From: Rhodococcus pseudokoreensis
Lineage (GTDB): Bacteria > Actinomycetota > Actinomycetes > Mycobacteriales > Mycobacteriaceae
Assembly: GCF_017068395.1 (NCBI RefSeq)
Contig: NZ_CP070619.1
Span: forward strand, 3,162,001-3,226,000
Length of the DNA stretch: 64,000 nucleotides
Direction of reading: 5' to 3'
In this document: positions 60,089 through 64,000 of the stretch, piece after piece
Numbering within the stretch: position 1 is the first letter of the stretch
How the letters are laid out: the number at the start of each line of letters is the position of its first letter
Made by a program: the position numbers and the translations under genes
The notes under the pieces: generated by a model
The model's input: only the letters and a program-made list of their open reading frames with translations
Told to the model about the DNA's origin: nothing
Database searches by the model: none

Positions 60089-61107
60089 CGCCGTCCCCCT
60101 GCCGTGGTCGCGGCGGCCGCGTCGACGGCGACCGCGCGCCCGGTCCGCAGGCTCTCCTCGGCCGCGTCGGCCAGCACCAGTGCGGCGCGGCCGTCCTCGA
60201 AGCCGGGTTCGGGCGCCGAGTCGTCGAGAATCGACTGGACGAAGTGGTCGAGCTCGGCACGGTAGGCCGGGGTGTAGCGGTCCAGGAAGAAGTCCAGGTA
60301 GGGCGCCGCGCTCTCGGTGCTCTGCGCGGTGAACGCGCGCACCCCGTCCGGGCGCAGGTTGTCCACGGACAGCATCCCGAGCGACCCGAAGGCCTCGAGG
60401 CGCTGGTCGTAGCCGAACGTGCAGCGGCGGCTGTTGGTGATGTGACAGAGCGTCCCGTCTGCGCCGCGCAGCGTCACCACCGCCCCGTCGATGTCACCGA
60501 GTTCGGCGATGTAGTCGGCGACCAGGTTGCTGCCCATCGCCGAGACCTCGACGACGTCGCCGAGGAAGAATCGTGCCATGTCGAAGTCGTGGATCGTCAT
60601 GTCGCGGAACAACCCTCCCGAGCCGGCGAGGTATTCGGCGGGAGACGGCGCCGGGTCCCGGCTGACGATGATCAGCTGCTCGAGCCGCCCGATCTCCCCG
60701 GTGGCCACCCGCTCGCGCACCGCGCGGAACGAGGGGTCGAAACGGCGATTGAATCCGACCATCACCCTCGACTCGGCAGCCCCGATGCGCGCGCGGCAGT
60801 CGTCGACCCGCGCCAGGTCGAGGTCGATCGGCTTCTCGCACAGCACGGCCTTGCCTGCCTCCACCGCCCTGGCGAGCAGGTCGACGTGGGTCGGCGTGGG
60901 CGACGCGATGACCACCGCGTCGATGGCCGGGTCGGCGAGCACGGCGTCGACGTCGGAGCCGGGAACACCGCCGAACCGGTCGGCCACCTCACGGGCGGAC
61001 GCCTCCACGGCGTCACAGACCCGGGTGAGTTCGGCCCGCGGATGCAGCGCGATCGACTCGGCGTGGACGCGTCCGATGCGCCCGCATCCGATCAGGGCGA
61101 AGTGCAT
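60085..61107 (-). CDS. Gfo/Idh/MocA-family dehydrogenase, inositol 2-dehydrogenase-like
   Basis: A 340-residue enzyme whose sequence follows IolG-type inositol dehydrogenases: HFALIGCGRIGRVHAESIAL, VVIASPTPTHVDLLARAVEA, AVLCEKPIDLDLARV, RVMVGFNRRFDPSFRAVRER, and GLFRDMTIHDFDMARFFLG containing the catalytic Asp/His. It is first in the minus-strand operon, directly behind the LacI operator at 61121-61134. myo-Inositol or a related polyol is the best guess. No iolC, iolD or iolE homologue beyond the TIM-barrel protein is in the window, so full inositol catabolism cannot be claimed. Confidence 0.9.
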   Translation of the reverse strand: MHFALIGCGRIGRVHAESIALHPRAELTRVCDAVEASAREVADRFGGVPGSDVDAVLADPAIDAVVIASPTPTHVDLLARAVEAGKAVLCEKPIDLDLARVDDCRARIGAAESRVMVGFNRRFDPSFRAVRERVATGEIGRLEQLIIVSRDPAPSPAEYLAGSGGLFRDMTIHDFDMARFFLGDVVEVSAMGSNLVADYIAELGDIDGAVVTLRGADGTLCHITNSRRCTFGYDQRLEAFGSLGMLSVDNLRPDGVRAFTAQSTESAAPYLDFFLDRYTPAYRAELDHFVQSILDDSAPEPGFEDGRAALVLADAAEESLRTGRAVAVDAAAATTAGGRR

Positions 61108-61120
61108 GGAATTCTCCTAC

Positions 61121-61134
61121 TTAGATCGTTCTAA
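61121..61134. promoter_or_regulatory. LacI-type operator 1
   Basis: TTAGATCGTTCTAA lies 14 bp before the start of the inositol-dehydrogenase-like gene, close enough to block initiation. Similar sequences lie at 61189, 63822 and 63853. Confidence 0.7.
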
Positions 61135-61188
61135 ACGGCGTGGTTCTCACAGTATGTGTGGGTTGGGTCTCACCCGTCAAGAGGAAAT

Positions 61189-61202
61189 TTAGATCGTTCT
61201 AT
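61189..61202. promoter_or_regulatory. LacI-type operator 2
   Basis: TTAGATCGTTCTAT, 13 of 14 bases identical to operator 1 and in the same orientation, 55 bp upstream of the lacI-type start. It probably autoregulates the repressor and with operator 1 could permit looping. Confidence 0.7.
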
Positions 61203-61256
61203 ACTGGGAACCGCTGCGGCGGGAAATTCCTGCCGCGGACAGCGCTGGGAGGTTTC

Positions 61257-62321
61257 ATGCCGGTACCGACGCCCGAGACGCAGCCCGGTTCGGCGCAGGC
61301 CCGCGCCGAACGACGGCCGACGCTGGTCGATGTCGCCAAGCGCGCGGGCGTCTCACGCGCCACCGCGTCGCTGGTCATCCGGGACGCACCGGGCCCGAGC
61401 GCCGCATCGCGGGAGCGGGTGCGCGCCGCCGCGGCGGAACTCGGGTACCGCCCCGACGTCGCCGCGCAGGCCCTGCGGCGCAGGCAGAGTCGCCTGCTCG
61501 GGGTGATGTTCAGCGCGCACGACCCGTTCCACGCCGACCTGATCGAGAGCATCTACGCCGCCACCGAGGACGCCGGTTACAACGTCGTGCTCAGTGCCGT
61601 CGTCCCCAGCCGGGACGAGCATCGCGCGTTCGACGCGCTCACCGCGTCCCGATGCGCGGCGGTGATCCTTCTCGGTGCCAGCGAGGCCGGCGCCACCGAC
61701 TTCGGCAGTCAACTGCCGGTGGTCGAGATCGGCCGCCCCCCGAAGGGAACGCAGTTCGACGCCGTGCACACCGCGGACGACGAGGGCGCGCGCCTGGCGG
61801 TCGATCACCTCGTGTCCCTCGGTCACCGCGACATCGTGCACATCGACGGCGGCGACCGCCCCGGTGCCGCCGAGCGGCGGGCCGGCTACCTCGAAGCGAT
61901 GCGCTCCCACGGACTCGAACAGCAGGCGCGGGTCCTGCCCGGCGACTACACCGAACAGTCCGGGTCCGCGGCCGCGCGCACCCTCGTCGACAGCGGTGAA
62001 CTGCCGACCGCCGTGGTCGCGGGCAACGACCAGTGCGCGGTCGGCGTCCTCGACGAACTGCGCCGATCCGGCGTCGACGTCCCCGGGCAGGTCTCGATCG
62101 TCGGATACGACGACAGCCGGCTCGCCCGTCTCGCGCACGTCGATCTGACCACCGTCCGCCAGGACGCCGAGCAACTCGTCCGGCTCGCGGTCACCAGCGT
62201 CGTCGAACGTCTCGACGGCGGAAGGGAACTCGATCCCGAGCCCCGCGTGTTCTCGCTGTCCCCGCACCTGGTGGTCCGGGGATCCACGGCCCCCGCCCGT
62301 CTCACGCGTACTGCCGGCTGA
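61257..62321 (+). CDS. LacI-family transcriptional repressor
   Basis: A 354-residue LacI/GalR regulator. The HTH and hinge helix are at about residues 20-75 (PTLVDVAKRAGVSRATASLV; ELGYRPDVAAQALRRRQS), followed by the periplasmic-binding-like sensor domain (LLGVMFSAHDPFHADLIESI; VSIVGYDDSRLARLAHVDLT). It probably represses the three dehydrogenase genes, the isomerase and the MFS transporter through the TTAGATCGTTCTAA-type operators. ATG 61257 follows GGGAGG; the open frame upstream to 61140 contains the operator and is not expected to be coding. Its 3' end overlaps the convergent transporter gene by 20 bases. Confidence 0.92.
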   Translation: MPVPTPETQPGSAQARAERRPTLVDVAKRAGVSRATASLVIRDAPGPSAASRERVRAAAAELGYRPDVAAQALRRRQSRLLGVMFSAHDPFHADLIESIYAATEDAGYNVVLSAVVPSRDEHRAFDALTASRCAAVILLGASEAGATDFGSQLPVVEIGRPPKGTQFDAVHTADDEGARLAVDHLVSLGHRDIVHIDGGDRPGAAERRAGYLEAMRSHGLEQQARVLPGDYTEQSGSAAARTLVDSGELPTAVVAGNDQCAVGVLDELRRSGVDVPGQVSIVGYDDSRLARLAHVDLTTVRQDAEQLVRLAVTSVVERLDGGRELDPEPRVFSLSPHLVVRGSTAPARLTRTAG

Positions 62322-63726
62322 ACCGTTCCTCGAGTTCCTCGAGGGACGTGCCGCGGGTTTCGGGAACCGCGCGGGCCACGAACCAGATCGCGCCGACCCC
62401 CAAGACCGCGAATGCGAAGAAGGTGTTGGCGATGCCCAGCGCCTGCACGACCGGCGGAAATGCCCACGCCACCACGGCATTGGCGATCCACAGCGCGAAC
62501 ACGCTGACACCGATGGCCAGACTCCTGATCTTCAGCGGGAAGATCTCGGACAGGATGACCCACACCAGCGGGCCGATCGTGGCCTGCATCGAGAACACGA
62601 ACAGCACGACGAACGTGAGGATCAGGTACGACTTGGCGTCACCGTCGGGCAGCAATCGCGCCGAGAGGCCGACCAGCAGATGGAAAGTCGTCGTGGCGAC
62701 GAAACCGGCGATCAGCATCTTCCGGCGGTCGATCTTGTTCATCAGCAGCAGGCCGATGGTCATGCCGATCACGCTGAACACCCCGTTGAACGTGTTGGCG
62801 ATGATCGCCGAACTGGCGGAGAACCCGGCGTCGGCGAGCAACTGCGTGCCGTAGTACATGATCGAGTTGATGCCGGTGAACTGCTGGGCGATACCCAGAC
62901 CCGCACCGATCAGGACGAGCCGGCGGATCCAGCGCACCCCCAGATCGATGGTGCCCGCGGTCTTCGTCTGCTCCTCCTCGGCGGCGAGCCTGCGGACTTC
63001 GTCCATCTCGGCCTCGGCCCGCTCGGGAGACCGGATCTGCCGCAGCACCGCGAGGGCGTCGTTCTCGCGACCGCGCGAGACCAGCCACCGAGGGCTTTCC
63101 GGCATCCGCAGCATGCCGACGAACAGCGCGATCGCGGGCAGCACCGCCACGAGGAGCATCAGCCGCCAGATGCCGTCCACGCTCTCGCCCCAGACATTGA
63201 AGATGACAGCGTTGACGACGAACGCCGCGAGTTGGCCGACGACGACCATCACCTCGTTGCGGCAGACGATTCCGCCGCGACGCTCGGTCGGGGCGACCTC
63301 GGCGAGGTAGACCGGGACGGTCGCGGAGGCCCCGCCGACCGCCAACCCGAGGATGAACCGGAACACGGCGAGGACCTGCCACGACGGGGCCACCACACAC
63401 CCGAGGGTGCCGACGACGAAGACGATCGCGAGGACCAGGATGTTGTGGCGGCGTCCGTAGCGGTCCGAGAAGTACCCCCCGGCAAGGGCTCCGAAGGCAG
63501 CGCCGATGATCAGGATGCTCACCACGAAACCCTCGGTGAACGAGGACAACCCGAGATCTTCCTTCAGCGGCGCGAGCGCACCGTTGATGACGCCGGTGTC
63601 GTATCCGAAGAGCAGGCCGCCGAACGTCGCGACGACGACCACGAGGCCGAGGCGCCGCGAGTGCGGTCCGGGACGATCCGCCGGTAGCGCAGACGTCGGG
63701 GCAGGGGTGTCAGTTGTTGAGCGCAT
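62302..63726 (-). CDS. MFS sugar porter (sugar:H+ symporter)
   Basis: A 474-residue twelve-TM sugar porter: FGGLLFGYDTGVINGALAPL in TM1, GGYFSDRYGRRHNILVLAIV, PVYLAEVAPTERRGGIVCRN, PESPRWLVSRGRE, QQFTGINSIMYYGTQLLADA in TM7, and the C-terminal PETRGTSLEELEE. The QQFTGIN motif and PETRG are diagnostic of XylE/IolT-type porters. It imports the sugar or inositol catabolised by the operon at 56685-61107. ATG 63726 follows AGGAGA. Two LacI-type operators lie about 100-140 bp upstream. Confidence 0.94.
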   Translation of the reverse strand: MRSTTDTPAPTSALPADRPGPHSRRLGLVVVVATFGGLLFGYDTGVINGALAPLKEDLGLSSFTEGFVVSILIIGAAFGALAGGYFSDRYGRRHNILVLAIVFVVGTLGCVVAPSWQVLAVFRFILGLAVGGASATVPVYLAEVAPTERRGGIVCRNEVMVVVGQLAAFVVNAVIFNVWGESVDGIWRLMLLVAVLPAIALFVGMLRMPESPRWLVSRGRENDALAVLRQIRSPERAEAEMDEVRRLAAEEEQTKTAGTIDLGVRWIRRLVLIGAGLGIAQQFTGINSIMYYGTQLLADAGFSASSAIIANTFNGVFSVIGMTIGLLLMNKIDRRKMLIAGFVATTTFHLLVGLSARLLPDGDAKSYLILTFVVLFVFSMQATIGPLVWVILSEIFPLKIRSLAIGVSVFALWIANAVVAWAFPPVVQALGIANTFFAFAVLGVGAIWFVARAVPETRGTSLEELEERFSRQYA

Positions 63727-63821
63727 GAAACTGTCTCCTATCGCCGGGATCCGAGCGCAGGGCGCGGCCGATCCCGCGGGCCGTCGCATCCGAGACGCGA
63801 CCACCACGTAAGGCCAGTGAT

Positions 63822-63835
63822 TGAGATCGTTCCAA
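63822..63835. promoter_or_regulatory. LacI-type operator 3 (degenerate)
   Basis: TGAGATCGTTCCAA, 11 of 14 identical to operator 1; 96 bp upstream of the sugar porter start. Confidence 0.55.
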
Positions 63836-63852
63836 GTTCCCAGCACCTCGGA

Positions 63853-63868
63853 CTTAGAACGATCTAAG
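63853..63868. promoter_or_regulatory. LacI-type operator 4
   Basis: CTTAGAACGATCTAAG, the exact reverse complement of operator 1's 14-base core plus one matching base on each side, 127 bp upstream of the sugar porter start. Beyond it (63869-64000) I see no gene or other structure. Confidence 0.65.
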
Positions 63869-64000
63869 TTGCAGGGCAATATTCCGCGAAGATGTGACGT
63901 ATGTCAAGCCCGAACAACCGCGGCGATGCAATTTTGCACATCCCCCTTGCAGGTTCGGTGATTCCGCGATCGTCCCCGCGCGGGCACACTCGAAACCGTT

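Noticed and set aside
1..64000. Search by eye for tRNA, rRNA, CRISPR repeats, riboswitches, insertion sequences and prophage genes
   Set aside because: No tRNA cloverleaf, regularly spaced repeat, transposase or phage structural gene was recognised; a covariance-model search was not possible here.

Overview
The window reads as a chromosomal or large-plasmid segment of a high-GC, catabolically versatile actinobacterium, most likely Rhodococcus or a close mycolic-acid relative. This is an inference from codon bias, tightly coupled ATGA and TGATG junctions, and the mix of CoA-based catabolism, P450, PknK-like kinase and FadR/VanR-type GntR regulators. I see no rRNA, tRNA, CRISPR array, IS element or phage gene. 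The window cuts the first gene (an MFS transporter) at its 3' end.

Region 1 (1-7.9 kb): a divergent catabolic unit. One arm is an MHS-type transporter. The other is acyl-CoA ligase, TetR repressor, aminoglycoside-phosphotransferase-fold kinase, ACAD10/11-type dehydrogenase, MaoC hydratase and quinone-reductase-like MDR enzyme. Two inverted copies of one palindrome in the divergent promoter are probable TetR operators. The kinase plus ACAD10/11 pair is the signature of 4-hydroxyacyl-CoA (gamma-hydroxy acid) breakdown.

Region 2 (7.9-19.5 kb): a bacterial microcompartment (BMC) locus as two divergent operons. The minus arm encodes an AttH/DUF7065-like protein, a HAD phosphatase with a tail like an encapsulation peptide, SurE and a BMC-H shell protein. 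The plus arm encodes BMC-P, BMC-H, a CoA-acylating aldehyde dehydrogenase, EutJ, BMC-T, a malate-dehydrogenase-type enzyme fused to a short BMC-associated domain by a Pro-rich linker, a Zn alcohol dehydrogenase and a GAF/PucR regulator. No known signature enzyme (diol dehydratase, ethanolamine lyase, glycyl radical enzyme, aminotransferase/phospholyase) is present.

Region 3 (19.5-28 kb): a four-gene minus-strand operon with a PPDK-like dikinase whose C-terminal pyruvate/PEP domain looks eroded, a stand-alone phosphohistidine swivelling domain and two unrecognised proteins. A LuxR/NB-ARC regulator is divergent from it. The architecture recalls phenylphosphate synthase, an ATP-driven phosphotransferase acting on a non-pyruvate acceptor. 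With the two phosphatases of the BMC locus it suggests a phosphorylate/process/dephosphorylate pathway.

Region 4 (28-53 kb): a large cluster for P450-initiated degradation of an unidentified hydrophobic compound. It contains a P450, a Rieske-type ferredoxin, an FAD/2Fe-2S reductase, aldehyde and alcohol dehydrogenases, CoA ligase, acyl-CoA dehydrogenases, crotonases, SDRs, a thiolase, an Ltp-like thiolase with a DUF35 partner, two amidohydrolases, an SRPBCC protein and two paralogous GntR regulators. Related 14-bp AT-rich palindromes sit in at least four intergenic promoters, suggesting one regulon.

Region 5 (52.9-56 kb): a PknK-like Ser/Thr kinase fused to the same NB-ARC/TPR module as the LuxR regulator of region 3, but lacking the HTH.

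Region 6 (56-64 kb): a sugar or cyclitol unit with three Gfo/Idh dehydrogenases, a TIM-barrel isomerase, a DUF3263-like small protein, a LacI repressor and a sugar-porter MFS, bounded by four similar LacI-type operators.
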